From Cornus controversa (lineage: Eukaryota; Streptophyta; Magnoliopsida; Cornales; Cornaceae), in the NCBI GenBank assembly GCA_026545225.1, contig CM048848.1:19818806-19882805 (forward strand): 64,000 nt of DNA. Direction: 5' to 3'. Shown here in pieces: positions 37,534-47,891 of the stretch. The number at the start of each line of letters is the position of its first letter. Position 1 is the stretch's first letter. The notes beneath the pieces are model-generated. The model was not told the DNA's origin. It ran no database searches and was given only the letters and a program-made list of their open reading frames with translations. Position numbers and translations under genes: made by a program.

Positions 37534-38141
37534 TTTATTCCTTTTCGTAGATATCAGATTGTATTATTCAAATATTCTTAGCTATCTTTCATAGATATAG
37601 GAATATGTTTGTAACAACATCCTATTTTGTAGGACCTTCAACCATTCTCTGTTATTCCTTTGGTGTATATATACGTTTGTTAGTCAATAATAAATAGATC
37701 AATTTTGTTATTTTATCATGGTATTAGAGCAAACTAAGAGATAACAAAATCCTATTTTTCCCCCTTTCTTCTAAAGATCAACTTGCTGATGCTCTTACAA
37801 AGCCTCTTCCACGACAATGTTTTCTTCAACTCAAGTTCAAGATTGGACTTCTCTCCTGAGATCCATCTTGAGGGGGCATAATATAGAGAATCCGTTCCTA
37901 CTAATTGACTTATTCCTCTTCGTTGATATCAGATTTTATTATTCAAATATTCTTAGTTGTCTTTCATAGATATAGGAATTTGTTTGTAACAGCATCCTAG
38001 TTTGCTGTCTTTCATAGAAATAGGAATCTGTATGTAACAACATCCTAGTTTGTAGGAACTTCAACAATTATCTGTTATTCCTTTAGTGTATATATACGTT
38101 TGTTAGTCAATAATAAATAGATCAATTTTGTTATTCTATCA
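37504..38141 (+). mobile_element. Copia deletion derivative with two LTRs and target-site duplication
   Basis: The 5' LTR is 37504-37718 and the 3' LTR 37879-38141; both start TAATATAGAGAATC and end TATCA. A tRNA-Met-type primer site TGGTATTAGAGC follows the 5' LTR, and a polypurine tract GAGGGGGCA precedes the 3' LTR. The only coding remnant between them is the C-terminal RNase H tail, with DQLADALTKPLP. TGGAG flanks the element on both sides, a 5-bp target-site duplication. The two LTRs are similar but carry different small internal duplications. Confidence 0.9.
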
Positions 38142-39249
38142 TGGAGGACCATTGTCCTCAACTCCTCATGTGATTTGATGCTTCTAACACTAAAAATTGT
38201 TCACTATCCAAAAAACAGTTAAAAGGTTGATGCTATAGAATATATATAACTTCAACCATAGGGATCAACAAATAACATCAATGATAATGATCAATTTTTG
38301 GAAAAACAATCATATTCATTATTGTTCTTTAGCATACTTGCTGGCCTCTGTAGTTAAAATTGAAACCAAATAATGCATCACCTAGTTGATTAACAGCCTC
38401 TATAAACACATGGAAACTATTTAGCACAATTAACTAGCACACATGAAAAAGTTTCTTATATGATTCCATAATACCAGGTGGAACTAAAATTAGAATCCAA
38501 GTTTTGTAAGGATAAATAGCTACTTGATGATTTAAAATGGTCTTATCAAGAATGATGTTCCATCCAAGTCAGTAGTGACTTACTTTAACTACAGTACTAA
38601 TTTTTTTTTATATCAAAATCACAAAAATCGAATTTTTATATCTCATTTTCTTTCTCAAATCCTCTGTTTTATACAAAAGAGCAATCTTGATACCTAGTAC
38701 TTCTATAACTTATTATGTATCACCTAAAAATTTCAAATAATCTGTAGATTTGAACAATACAGATTACATATTAGGACTCAAGCACTCAAAATATATTCAC
38801 ACATTTATTTTCTCATATTCAAATTTACTATAATATATGCTCTATTATATAGCAGACCCACATGATGAATGGTTAATTTAATAAGCACTAAGCCAATAAT
38901 AGCTTTTCAAGCCAAAAACAAAGTGAGTGTGTATATATATATAAATGAAATGTGACAGCAACTAAAAGTTTATATCTCACCATTAAAATCAGTTCAAGCC
39001 CTTGTGGCAGAAGATTGAAGCTTTAAGTTCCTAATGGGGCTTTATATTTTTATCACTCATTATTTACAACATGCATAATTCTTGTCTAATGGCTAATCAA
39101 AGGTTTGATGAAAAATCATTAAGATGCACATTAAAAGAACTATCGTTACACACTATGGTTCAGCTTTCCCTCATACTCTTACTGTCAACTCAAAGGTTTT
39201 TTTGTTTCATCTTTCTTTATCTACACACAGAATCCGTGTAGAAACTAGG

Positions 39250-39564
39250 AACGGAATGATTAACAAAATCGCTAGAGTGAGGAGAGAAAAATATCAGACA
39301 AAAATGGACTTGGTGTTTTCAGACGGGTTTTTGTATGTGTTACGCTTTAGGTGTGTTAAGTTGGATTGCGTTTCCTCCGCTACAGTGACTTATATGAAAT
39401 TGGGCAGCTATAGTGATAAAAACATAACAATATCATGAATTTGGTGATACAGATTTTGGGCCAAAATTGATATTATTTTTAGACAACCCAAACATGTTTT
39501 GCGGCAAAAAAAATTGACAACTTAACACAAAATCAATAATAAAACAGGCCAACCAAACAGGACC
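39250..39564 (-). repeat. Alpha terminal region, element I
   Basis: The minus strand from 39564 carries GGTCCTGTTTGGTTGGCCTG, GCAAAACATGTTTGG, CATGATATTGTTATG, CACTGTAGCGG and TTTCTCTCCTCACTCTAGCG, matching 46557-46865 block by block. Confidence 0.85.
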
Positions 39565-39787
39565 AATGGCGTGAACTCTGTATGGTATTCTCCAGGCAAT
39601 GGATGCAGCATCGGGTCCTTTAGTTTATGTTTTGGTTCGCTTGAGATGTGTTCTTCACCGTGCACCACCTATAGCTGGCCGAACCACCCAATTCACCGCT
39701 AGCAAGCTCCACTGCAAACCACATCCAGCCTCGCCGGAACCACCACCTCCGGCGTCGTCGGTGATCTCAACACAACCACCACCAGCC
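39565..39787. repeat. Flanking direct repeat R, right copy
   Basis: It starts AATGGCGTGAACTCTGTATG directly after the right end of element I and runs to CCACCACCAGCC. It lacks about 60 bp present in the left copy. Sequence beyond it (GGGTTCAACAAGCCC...) continues the Pro/Ser-rich coding-like region to about 39865, where the F-box unit begins. Confidence 0.85.
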
Positions 39788-40236
39788 GGGTTCAACAAGC
39801 CCAACAGCCGCCGATACCAACTCTACTGCCGGCGACCCAGCCCACCGTCAGCCACTTCCTTAACTAACAAGAGTCCTAATTGGATCCCAATTCAAGTGTT
39901 AGCGTTGACTCACTTTAGTAATCCTAAGTTGAATTGCACTTAGAATTTAAAGTTGATAAAATTTTGGTACAACTATCTATGTATATTGCTACTATACTAA
40001 TCACAAACGGTATAGGACTTGGGACTCCCGCGAAGGATCAACCACCTTCAAACCGCCTTTATTTGTACCTTATTTAATAATTCATTCTTCTTTCTTCTCT
40101 CTAATTTTCACGTCTCCTGTAAAATTCTCCTTTGATATAGCAAAATTCAGGCTTGAATCAGAGGACATCTCTGTGTTTCAGATTAACAACAATTTATACA
40201 CGCACGAGGTTTGGTTTTATCTTCAAAGCAAATAGG

Positions 40237-41664
40237 ATGGTGGGGAAGATGTGGGCTGTGTCCTTGGAAAGTCTACAGGTGTGTGATTTTTTGCTATTTC
40301 TTTCTTCTTCAAGTGTTATTGCCGGCTTGTTGCTCTTCTTCTTCTTCTGTTCATCACGTAGGTCTCCTTCTCGTGTTTTGCCTTGCAACGTGCAAGAAGA
40401 AGAAACATCATTGTTACAAACAAATCCAAATCCAAATCGGAAAGAAAAGAAGGGGAAATCTAAAAAAATCTATAGATCAAATATAAGAAGAAGAAGAAAA
40501 ATTATATCTTTGCTTCATGATGATTTGTTGATTGAAATTCTATCAAGACTTCCTGTGAAATCTCTCATGAGATTCAAGTGTGTCTGCAAATCATGGCACA
40601 CTCTAATCACAAACCCTAGTTTCATCTCAAAGCACTTGTTCAATTACAATTCTTTTGGCCAACTTGTTGTGGGCCCCATGTACTACAGCAAAGATCTCGT
40701 CTTATCCTTGATCTCCTTTGATAATAGTAATAATACTAATAAGCTCGATGCCTCTGCTGTGATTTCTGTTGATAAATTTGATTTCTCATCGTTGTTAAAC
40801 CGCGAGCTCAACGGTTGCATTCACATGCTCTTTGGTTCATGTCGTGGCATAGTTTGCTTGTATGGTTCTCCACCAGATAACATTGCTCTATGGAACCCTG
40901 CAATTAGAGAGTTGAAGATTCTACCGGTATCTGGCATACCCCGTCCGCCCCATACTCGTAAGTATATCAAAGCTAGTGTTGGATTGGGTTTTGATTCAAG
41001 AACTAACGACTTCAAGGTTGTACAAATCGTGCGTTGTAAATCGTATGGTGCCTACAGCAAGGGTTGCCAAGTTGAGATATACAGCTTAAATACCAATTCT
41101 TGGAGAAAATTAGATATCAGTGTACCAGCTAAAATAAGGTACCAATCCTGGAGCTCAGTATGTACCAACAATAGGATCATCTGCTGGTGGGCCACGCTCA
41201 AAGACGTGGGTGGCGTCATCCTTTCATTTGATGTGTCTGATGAAGTCTTCTTAATCACACCAGTGCCATCATATTATGGAGCTTTTGTGGGAAAGGATAG
41301 GTTTACAAGGGCTATTGTGCCTTTCGATGACTCCATTGCACTGATTGTTTATACTCCACAAGACGAACCACAATCCTTTGAGATGTGGGTGATGAATGAA
41401 TTTGGTGTTGAACAATCCTGGACAAGACTACTATCTTTTGGCCCTTTTCCAGAAATCTATCAGCCGTTGGGATTTTGGAAGAATGGTCAGTTTCTTTTAA
41501 CTAATCACTCTGGAAAGCTGTTCCTCTACGAGCATGGTACCCAAGAAATCAAGTATCTTGGAATTCAAACAAAATCCAATATCTCTTATGTCCTCGGTTA
41601 CAAGGAAAGCTTAGTTTCAGTCAATGGAGGAAGAAATGTGTTAAAAGAACAAACCATGGAGTGA
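40237..41664 (+). CDS. F-box protein with F-box-associated (FBA) domain, copy A, intact
   Basis: This is the only intact protein gene seen. From the first ATG of the frame (40237) the product is 475 residues; the frame is open upstream to 40153, but that codon is TTG. Residues 89-134 are the F-box ([20 protein letters not shown], then [15 protein letters not shown]), which binds SKP1 in SCF ubiquitin ligases. Residues about 193-460 are an FBA type 1 domain (GCIHMLFGSCRGIVCLYG, ALWNPAIRELKILP), the presumed substrate-binding part. An odd hydrophobic segment at residues 17-38 precedes a Lys/Arg-rich linker. Related copies lack it in frame, so it may be an intron or UTR read through, with the true start elsewhere. 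There is no near-F-box ATG. Copies lie at 43568, 54796 and 62090. The substrate is unknown. Confidence 0.85.
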   Translation: MVGKMWAVSLESLQVCDFLLFLSSSSVIAGLLLFFFFCSSRRSPSRVLPCNVQEEETSLLQTNPNPNRKEKKGKSKKIYRSNIRRRRKIISLLHDDLLIEILSRLPVKSLMRFKCVCKSWHTLITNPSFISKHLFNYNSFGQLVVGPMYYSKDLVLSLISFDNSNNTNKLDASAVISVDKFDFSSLLNRELNGCIHMLFGSCRGIVCLYGSPPDNIALWNPAIRELKILPVSGIPRPPHTRKYIKASVGLGFDSRTNDFKVVQIVRCKSYGAYSKGCQVEIYSLNTNSWRKLDISVPAKIRYQSWSSVCTNNRIICWWATLKDVGGVILSFDVSDEVFLITPVPSYYGAFVGKDRFTRAIVPFDDSIALIVYTPQDEPQSFEMWVMNEFGVEQSWTRLLSFGPFPEIYQPLGFWKNGQFLLTNHSGKLFLYEHGTQEIKYLGIQTKSNISYVLGYKESLVSVNGGRNVLKEQTME

Positions 41665-41670
41665 TGTAGT

Positions 41671-41952
41671 TATGGACTGGATTACTTGGTTTTTGGATTT
41701 TTAATTTACCTCCATTCTATACATAGTTCATAGTTGGAACATTGTAATTGTCAGAATAGTGGTAAAGTTTGTAACAAAAATAATTAAGGCCAATATGGTA
41801 CCAATTATTCAGAATACTGTTCTGGACAATAAAAATTAGATAATTAGAGTCATTTGGTCACAAGATGGACAACTTTTTTTAATTGCATAGATGTTCTTTA
41901 ATCTTTGTAGGCTCCATCATTTAATTGCATAGATGTTCTTTAATCTTTGTAG
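41671..41952. repeat. 41-bp tandem duplication ahead of the cyclin exon
   Basis: TTTAATTGCATAGATGTTCT...GGCTCCATCA occurs twice, at about 41878 and 41919, duplicating the 3' splice site TTTGTAG and the first bases of the exon. The rest of this interval is intron-like and holds nothing else. Confidence 0.8.
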
Positions 41953-43227
41953 GCTCCATCATTCCAGCTAGAGTGTTTGGCAAACTACCTTGCAGAGTTA
42001 TCTCTTCCAGAGTACAGTATGCTTTCTTATCCTCCATCACTTATTGCTGCTTCAGCGATTTTCTTGGCCAACCATATGTTTATCCCTTCGAAGAGACCTT
42101 GGGTACGTGTTGCCTAATATTCATAATAGATACAGTTCTAGGGATTTTTATCCCCACTCTATATTGGAAACACTTCTAACATGTTTCAAGCATTTATTTG
42201 ATTTAATACAGAATTCCACTTTGCGGCATGACACACATTACGAGCCCTCTGATTTATGTGGTTGTGTTAAGGTGCTGCATAGTCTTTGTTGTAACAGCCA
42301 CGGTTCTAGTTTACCTGCAATTAGAGAAAAATATGGTCAGCATAAGGTAAGTAAAATTTCTCATGCCAGATTCTCTCTTCCTCTCTAAACAACACACATG
42401 ATCAGATTTAACAATTATTTTGGTTCTTTATTCTTAAAGAATGTTCAACTATAAACTTGCAATAGTCATTAGAACTATTTTTGTGCCCAAGTAATATAAA
42501 GATGTGGGAGACAGAAGTACTTTACAATGACAAATCTTGTTGAGAGGACAAACTGTTACAAAAATCTGTCTACAAGTATGCTTTTGGGGATTAAAAATGT
42601 TTTCTATCATTTGGTGCAGAATAGTTTAAAATCCTGTGGCTTACTGCACTTGATGTTTCCTTGTAATTGATGAAATGTCTTAGACCAAGGCTTGACACCC
42701 GAATAAAGCTGGTCTTATTGATGAGAAGCATGAGAAAAACACTTAAATACTTTTTAAAAATACATTGAAACCGTATACGGTCTGGTACTCTGGAGGGCTG
42801 ATGCTTGTTGATCACCTGATTTTCTTTGCTTAAAGTTTGCCAGATTACTTATGGAACTTCAGTCAGTGTGTTTATATAACAAAAAATTATCAAAACATGT
42901 TCTGGTCAATTATTTTGGAAGGAGCTGATTGAGAAAAACTTTTTAGTGATAAATCATCTCTTAAGTTTTTTTATATCTTCACTTGAAAAAAATTGTCAAT
43001 GAAACAAGTGGACATAACATAATCTATTATTTTTTTAAACTATTTGTCTCTTGGTGCAAGGTTTTTTGAAATAGTCCACCAAAAACAAGATTTTACTGTT
43101 ATGGTTGCTGACATCTACATGTTCTAACCTAAAGTGCTGTGTCTCTATGAATCAGTATAAATTTATTGCAAAGAAGTACTGCCCTCCTTCAATTCCTCCA
43201 GAGTTTTTCCAGAACCTGAGCAGCTGA
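41953..43227 (+). pseudogene. A-type cyclin (CYCA1-like), last three exons only
   Basis: Three exons with good splice sites encode the C-terminal cyclin fold. Exon 41953-42102 reads [20 protein letters not shown] and ends in FIPSKRPW before GTACGT. Exon 42212-42346 reads NSTLRHDTHYEPSDLCGCVK, then LPAIREKYGQHK before GTAAG. Exon 43156-43227 reads YKFIAKKYCPPSIPPEFFQN and ends LSS with a TGA stop. A-type cyclins activate CDKs in S and G2 phase. The exons themselves are open and little changed, but the N-terminal half, with destruction box and first cyclin fold, is absent. The fragment lies between the F-box gene and a repeat of its 3' end. It is a captured or duplicated gene tail with no own promoter. 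Confidence 0.92.
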
Positions 43228-43567
43228 GGCATGGCAGTCGTGTAACTGTTCCGGCGCTCTGTTGGATGGACTTCAGGTGCAAATCATCTCCTAAGGTATT
43301 GGATTCAATTCTTCCCCCTTGACCGGCCTCACCTAAGGTCAGGGGTTCTAGGATTGGTAGACAGAGGGATAAAATATATATATATATGTTTCCTGCCAGG
43401 CAACATGATGAGAGTTCCTCATTTTTCTAATTTACCTGCCAAGATGGTAGAATTTTCAATTACAAAAAGTTATATAAAAGGTAAATGGGGCATTGATTAA
43501 TCCAATTTGTTCTAACTATTCCTTTTATTTCATGGATTAACCAAAATACTAGGAAGGTAAATGGGGC

Positions 43568-43888
43568 ATTGTTTATACTCCACATGTCGAACGACAATCC
43601 TTTGAGATGTGGGTGATGAATGAATTTGGTGTTGAACAATCCTGGACTAGACTCCTATCTTTTGGCCCTTTTCCAGAAATCTATCAGCCGTTGGGATTTT
43701 GGAAGAATGGTCAGTTTCTTTTAACTAATCACTCTAGAAAGCTGTTCCTCTACGAGCATGGTACCCAAGAAATCAAGTATCTTGGAATTCAAACAAAATT
43801 CAATATCTCTTATGTCCTCGGTTACAAGGAAAGCTTAGTTTCAGTCAATGGAGGAAGAAATGTGTTAAAAAAACAAACCATGGAGTGA
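43568..43888 (+). pseudogene. F-box protein C-terminal fragment, copy A'
   Basis: It matches the last about 107 codons of copy A (41344-41664) almost exactly, with IVYTPH then MWVMNEFGVEQSWTRLLSFG and ending KKQTME. No F-box or FBA start precedes it; upstream is unrelated AT-rich sequence. Differences include KSN to KFN and KEQ to KKQ. With copy A it forms a direct repeat bracketing the cyclin fragment. Confidence 0.95.
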
Positions 43889-44752
43889 TGTAGTTATGAA
43901 CAGCTGTTTTATTTGTTTGCCAACTCCATTGGAAGCTAGCTGTATCAAAGGATTCCAACTCCAGTTAAAGAGCATTTCCCCTACTCCACATTTTACAAAA
44001 ATACTCATTTTTTACTTTGACATAGTTCTTATAATTTTGGTCTAATCGACTTTTAAAGATAGACTCTTGTGCACTTTGTCTGTTGCTAATACTCCTCCAA
44101 ACGGAGAAGCCCTTGCATATTCGAATATGCCACTCGATATATCTCTAGATCTTTTCGATATCTTGGCATCTGTGTTGGTGTCTCTTTTGCATTCTCAGTT
44201 GTTCATGATGGGGTCATCCATAGTGAGTGCTCCTTTGTTGGCTATTCTTGCTATTTTGATTTTCATGTTGATCTGCTGTTGTGGGGTATGCCCCAGGTAG
44301 GATGTCTAGATCCTTTTTTTTTTTTCATTGGAAATACAGTCTTATTAAATTAGTAAAAGATAAAAGAATTTTCAGAATTATATTTCATTAATATTTTCGA
44401 AGTGAATTACTGCCAACGATTGACCCAAAGAAAAGCCTAAGCTCACTTTACCGAAAAAAGAAAAGAAAAAGAAAAATAGACTAAGCCGCTTTTATGTCCT
44501 GATGGACATTGGATAGAATGTACAACTCAAGAGCAGATCGAGAACTAGACATTACTCACTCTAGAAGGAAAAGACACTCTGTGTTGGTTGCTTAATTGAC
44601 TGTCTTAATTCTATGTTAGTGATAATAATCCCATAAAAAATTTGTTCATATAGTATATTAGCTACATCCCAGTATCAAAAAACAGTTGTATCTTTACGTT
44701 GAGATCATGTTTAACAGTCTCTAAGTCATGCCTATTCAAATAACAATGAAGG
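43889..44752. repeat. Shared 3' flank of the F-box copies (copy A')
   Basis: This is homologous to 56058-56935 and 62679-63385. Blocks include GCCAACTCCATTGGAAGCTA, TCTAATCGACTTTTAAA and ATGCCACTCGATATATCTCT. A 57-codon ATG frame (44127-44300, MPLDISLDLFDILASVLVSL) is disturbed by indels in the second copy, so it is probably not coding. Copy A itself lacks this flank: cyclin sequence intervenes. Confidence 0.85.
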
Positions 44753-45045
44753 ATATACTTAAACGGGCGGGGTCTGAAATAGTCAGATGTACGCAGCCTT
44801 ACCTCCGCATGGAGATGTTGTTTCCGCTTTCAAACCCATGATCTCTAGGTTACACGGTTGCTCATGGTCCACCTCAAGGATATAATTAACGTTGCACTAA
44901 TATCAGTACTATCCACTGTAGCATATTGTCATAGAGTGTCAAGCAAGATCAGTTTCACTTAATATCCATCAAATGAAGGATAGAGTCTTGAGCATAAAAG
45001 ATTTAGTTTACAGTTTGCTTGGTGATCTTGAGTCCCATTAGTTTA
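44753..45045 (-). mobile_element. SINE-related dispersed repeat, copy 1
   Basis: The minus strand carries GAGCAACCGTGTAACCTAGA (A-box-like), ATCATGGGTTTGAAA (B-box-like) and GGTAAGGCTGCGTACATCTG followed by CAGACCCCGCCCG, the body shared by many plant tRNA-derived SINEs. Homology with 51231-51525 extends about 180 bp beyond the SINE-like core, so the repeat unit is larger than a plain SINE. Confidence 0.7.
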
Positions 45046-46288
45046 CGAGTGTGTTTTGTTGATTTACATTAACAAAGTCAGTTTAAAGATGAATATGAGC
45101 CTCCACGCATTTCTTGGCATTCAAACCTCTATTTTGAGCTGTTAGTTACTGTTAAAATGTTTCTTAGAGGTCTGGTTCATCATTGCGTAATCTGAAATGT
45201 ATTCTTGATGATTACAACATGCTACATCTGATATATTGAGTATTTTCCATCTCATATTCACTGAAATCCATGACTACACCACTGACATGCTTACCTAATG
45301 ATTGCTGAGGTTACTCTAATTAGCTTCTGGGCTAACATGGGTGATTTAGGCAAGTTTCAAACATCATGTATGATCTGTTGAACATTTGCTTGAAGGTAGT
45401 TTAAGGCTGTGATTGAAATTGATATTCTTTCTGCAAAGTTACTGTTCATTGCTGATATAATTTCTTGTTATTGTCAACCATATAAAAAAAGAAGCAAATC
45501 TGTTTCATTTGATTTCTACACTAATATGAGCTATCTTAGCAAGTGTAAAATGTATTTTATGACCAGTTAATTGAAAATCGAGTTCATAAAATGAGTTTTT
45601 CTCTTTTCCCAACAACTGTCCCACCAGGAACAGGAACAGCAGTAACTTATCCCCTTGTTGGTTGTTGCAGTCCAGGCCAAGTTTCCTTATCCCGAAGGCA
45701 TCTTCAAATGTGGATTGAATTGTCTCCAAAAGTAGTTCCCATGATGCTCAAACAGGCCCTCAAAGCTAGCCACGTGGCTAAACCATCAGCGTCAACTAAG
45801 AATCCTAGTAAAAACAAGCCCTCTCCCCTTTTGGATGAATGCGGTGGATGTTTCGAATCAAAGAGTTTGATTACATGTATTATGTTATGTGATGGGGTCT
45901 TGCAATGAATAAAGTATGATTTAAAGGCTGCATTATTTTCTGTTCATCAGCATCACAACCCTTGCACTATATTTGCTGTCCAAAGATTCTGATTTTGTCA
46001 AAAATGATTATGCTAATAGTTGATTTGTCTCTATCAAGTCTAACAAGTGTAATTCTTCATATTTAGTCTGTTTGTGCTTGTTGGAGGATGGTTTTGTAGC
46101 ATCATCGAATTTTGACCTCTTGAAACCTGATTTCGTATATTATAATTGCTTTCATCCATTTTAAGAAAAGGCATATCTTATTATCTTGGTTTCTGACTGC
46201 TATTAGAACACAAGCAAGGATATATGATCTTTATAAGGTGTTTGTGAAGTGTTTAAGGCAGCTCCTATCTCTGCATCTATATACCTCT
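45046..46288. other. No recognised gene; one exon-like patch at 45660-45905
   Basis: After a good 3' splice site (GGTTGTTGCAG, 45670) one frame reads VQAKFPYPEGIFKCGLNCLQ and then stops. Another frame (45591-45908) runs HLQMWIELSPKVVPMMLKQA to a Ser/Lys-rich end. I recognise neither. The remaining sequence is AT-rich and featureless. Confidence 0.3.
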
Positions 46289-46545
46289 GAAAACTGAATT
46301 CCAAATTTTGAATTCCACAATGCTGAATACTGAATTCCAAATTTTGAATTCCACATTGCTGAATACTGAATTGCAAATTTTGAATTCCACATTTCTGAAT
46401 ACTGAATTGCAAATTTGAATTCCACATTGCAGAATACTGAATTCCAAATTTTGAATTCCATATTGCTAAAAACTGAATTCTGAATTCCACATTGCTCAAT
46501 ACTGAATTCTGATTTTTGGATTCCATATTGCTGAGTTCTGATTTT
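46289..46545. repeat. GAATTC-rich minisatellite
   Basis: Five to six copies of a unit of about 43 bp, ACTGAATTCCAAATTTTGAA followed by TTCCACATTGCTGAAT. Open frames of 76-107 codons on the minus strand (IQYSAMWNSKFG repeats) are a by-product. It ends about 10 bp before element II. Confidence 0.9.
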
Positions 46546-46556
46546 ATGAACTCTAT

Positions 46557-46865
46557 GGGCCTGTTTAGTTGGCCAGTTTTGATATTGTTTTTGTGTTATG
46601 ATTTCAATTTTTTAGCCCAAAACATGTTTGGCAAGTCTTGATTTGGTTTGAAAAGTTTAAAAACGGTATCAATTTGGGCCCAAAATCAGTAACAGAAAAT
46701 TGGTGATATTGTTATGTTTTGTAATTTTTCTGGCCCAATTCTATAACAGGCACTGTAGCGGCCGAAACAATATCCTCATAGTCGCATCACATATAAAAAC
46801 CAAAACTGAAAACACTTTGGTCATTTTTGACCTAAATTTCTCTCTCCTCGCTCTGGCGATTTAAG
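46557..46865 (+). repeat. Alpha terminal region, element II
   Basis: Homologous (reverse complement) to 39250-39564. It includes AGCCCAAAACATGTTTGG, GGTGATATTGTTATG, GGCACTGTAGCGGCC and TTTCTCTCCTCGCTCTGGCG. Confidence 0.85.
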
Positions 46866-46927
46866 GGCGATTTGTGTCGGAAGCCCTAGTTCTATTACAT
46901 TTTCAGTAGGAAGACCAAGGTCTTGGG

Positions 46928-47102
46928 TATGGAGAGAACCACTTGCCATATGGTTTCATACGCAAGGTCTACGACATACTCTCCGCCCAGATCCTCCTCA
47001 CCACCATCGTCTCCTCCGACATTGTTCTCTACTCTCCCGTCAACGAACTCCTCAGAGGAAAACCTGGCCTTTTGCTCTTCTTCGCATTCTTACCCATTAC
47101 AT
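46928..47102 (+). pseudogene. LIFEGUARD/BI-1-like (TMBIM) exon fragment
   Basis: The frame from 46928 reads YGENHLPYGFIRKVYDILSA, QILLTTIVSSDIVLYSPVNE and LLRGKPGLLLFFAFLPIT. It matches the first membrane segment of plant LIFEGUARD proteins (family form GFIRKVYGILSAQLLLT), ER/Golgi multi-pass membrane proteins that dampen cell death. A donor-like GTGAGT follows at 47103. The remaining six or so membrane helices are absent. The longer ORF in another frame (46923-47414) is a shadow. It lies just inside the alpha end of element II. Confidence 0.85.
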
Positions 47103-47891
47103 GTGAGTCCTAGATCTCAACAATTATACATTTTGATATTCAAATTTCTTTACATATACGTGTGTATGTGTGACTTTCTTTCCGTCTTTTTCTATTTTCT
47201 ATTGATGATCTACTTAATGGATCATTTTCTTGAGGATTGTGAAGATTTTCTTGAATTTCAATTAGGGTTTGGCTCTGATTTGTGTTTAAGATGTGATCTT
47301 TTGGGTTTTGATTATTCTTTTTATTTATTTATTATTATACGTGTGTATACTGATTATTGGGTATGGGGTTGGTTGAACAAGGTATTACCTTACCCTGGCC
47401 AGTTCTGGTTTTAAAAGACATGGAAGAGAGCCTGTTATACTGTGTGGGGATAGAGATAGATTGCCAGTGCAAACGTGTTAGAGAAGGAAAATTCGAGTAA
47501 GGGAATAAAAACTAAAATTCATGTGTTGCAATGCATATGCTATGTTCCATTTAGTTGAATTGTTCAGACATTTTTATTACTAGCTCTCTATCTTCTTTCA
47601 GCAACTATAATCTTTAATTTGGACTAATTTGGTTGTGTGAATTTTCATTGTTGATCAACTAAGAGGCTGTTATATAATTTATGTTAACGAGACTATATTT
47701 TCCAATCTAAAGTAAATTTCTTTGGTGCTGCATTCTACCACTTTCCTCACTTCTTTGATGGGAATTGTTATTCTCAGTTACCAGTGACTTTTAATTGATG
47801 AAGGGGGCTAGGATGATATGGCTAGCTGCATTGCAGAAGAAACGTGAAAATCATATTTGATAGAAAATTTGATCCTTATTCTTGAAGTAGG
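47103..47891. other. Interior of element II, no exon recognised
   Basis: Intron-like AT-rich sequence joining the LIFEGUARD-like exon to the Pumilio piece. Nothing further is seen. Confidence 0.4.

Larger units (their letters stand above)
36271..39564 (-). mobile_element. Candidate DNA transposon I (beta end left, alpha end right)
   Basis: The left end (36271 onward, GGGCCGTTGGATGAGTGTTT) matches the inverted right end of the element at 46557-50415 over about 230 bp. The right end (39564 leftward, GGTCCTGTTTGGTTGG on the minus strand) matches the left end of that element over about 300 bp. So the two share both ends in opposite orientation. No transposase is recognisable inside. It contains a Copia deletion derivative at 37504-38141. 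The rest of the interior (36520-37460 and 38150-39250) shows no gene. Direct repeats R abut both ends. Confidence 0.65.

Noticed and set aside
40153-40236. Upstream extension of the F-box ORF to 40153
   Set aside because: The codon at 40153 is TTG; the first ATG in frame is at 40237.
44067-44300. Small conserved membrane-like ORF repeated after each F-box copy
   Set aside because: The apparent start is TTG, the copy at 56296 has an indel that changes the frame, and similarity is explained by duplication of non-coding flank.
46203-46526. Minus-strand ORFs rich in FGIQYSAMWNSK repeats
   Set aside because: They are translations of the GAATTC minisatellite; no independent coding evidence.
46923-47414. 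163-residue ORF at the start of element II
   Set aside because: The conserved LIFEGUARD-like protein lies in another frame; this ORF runs on into intron-like DNA.
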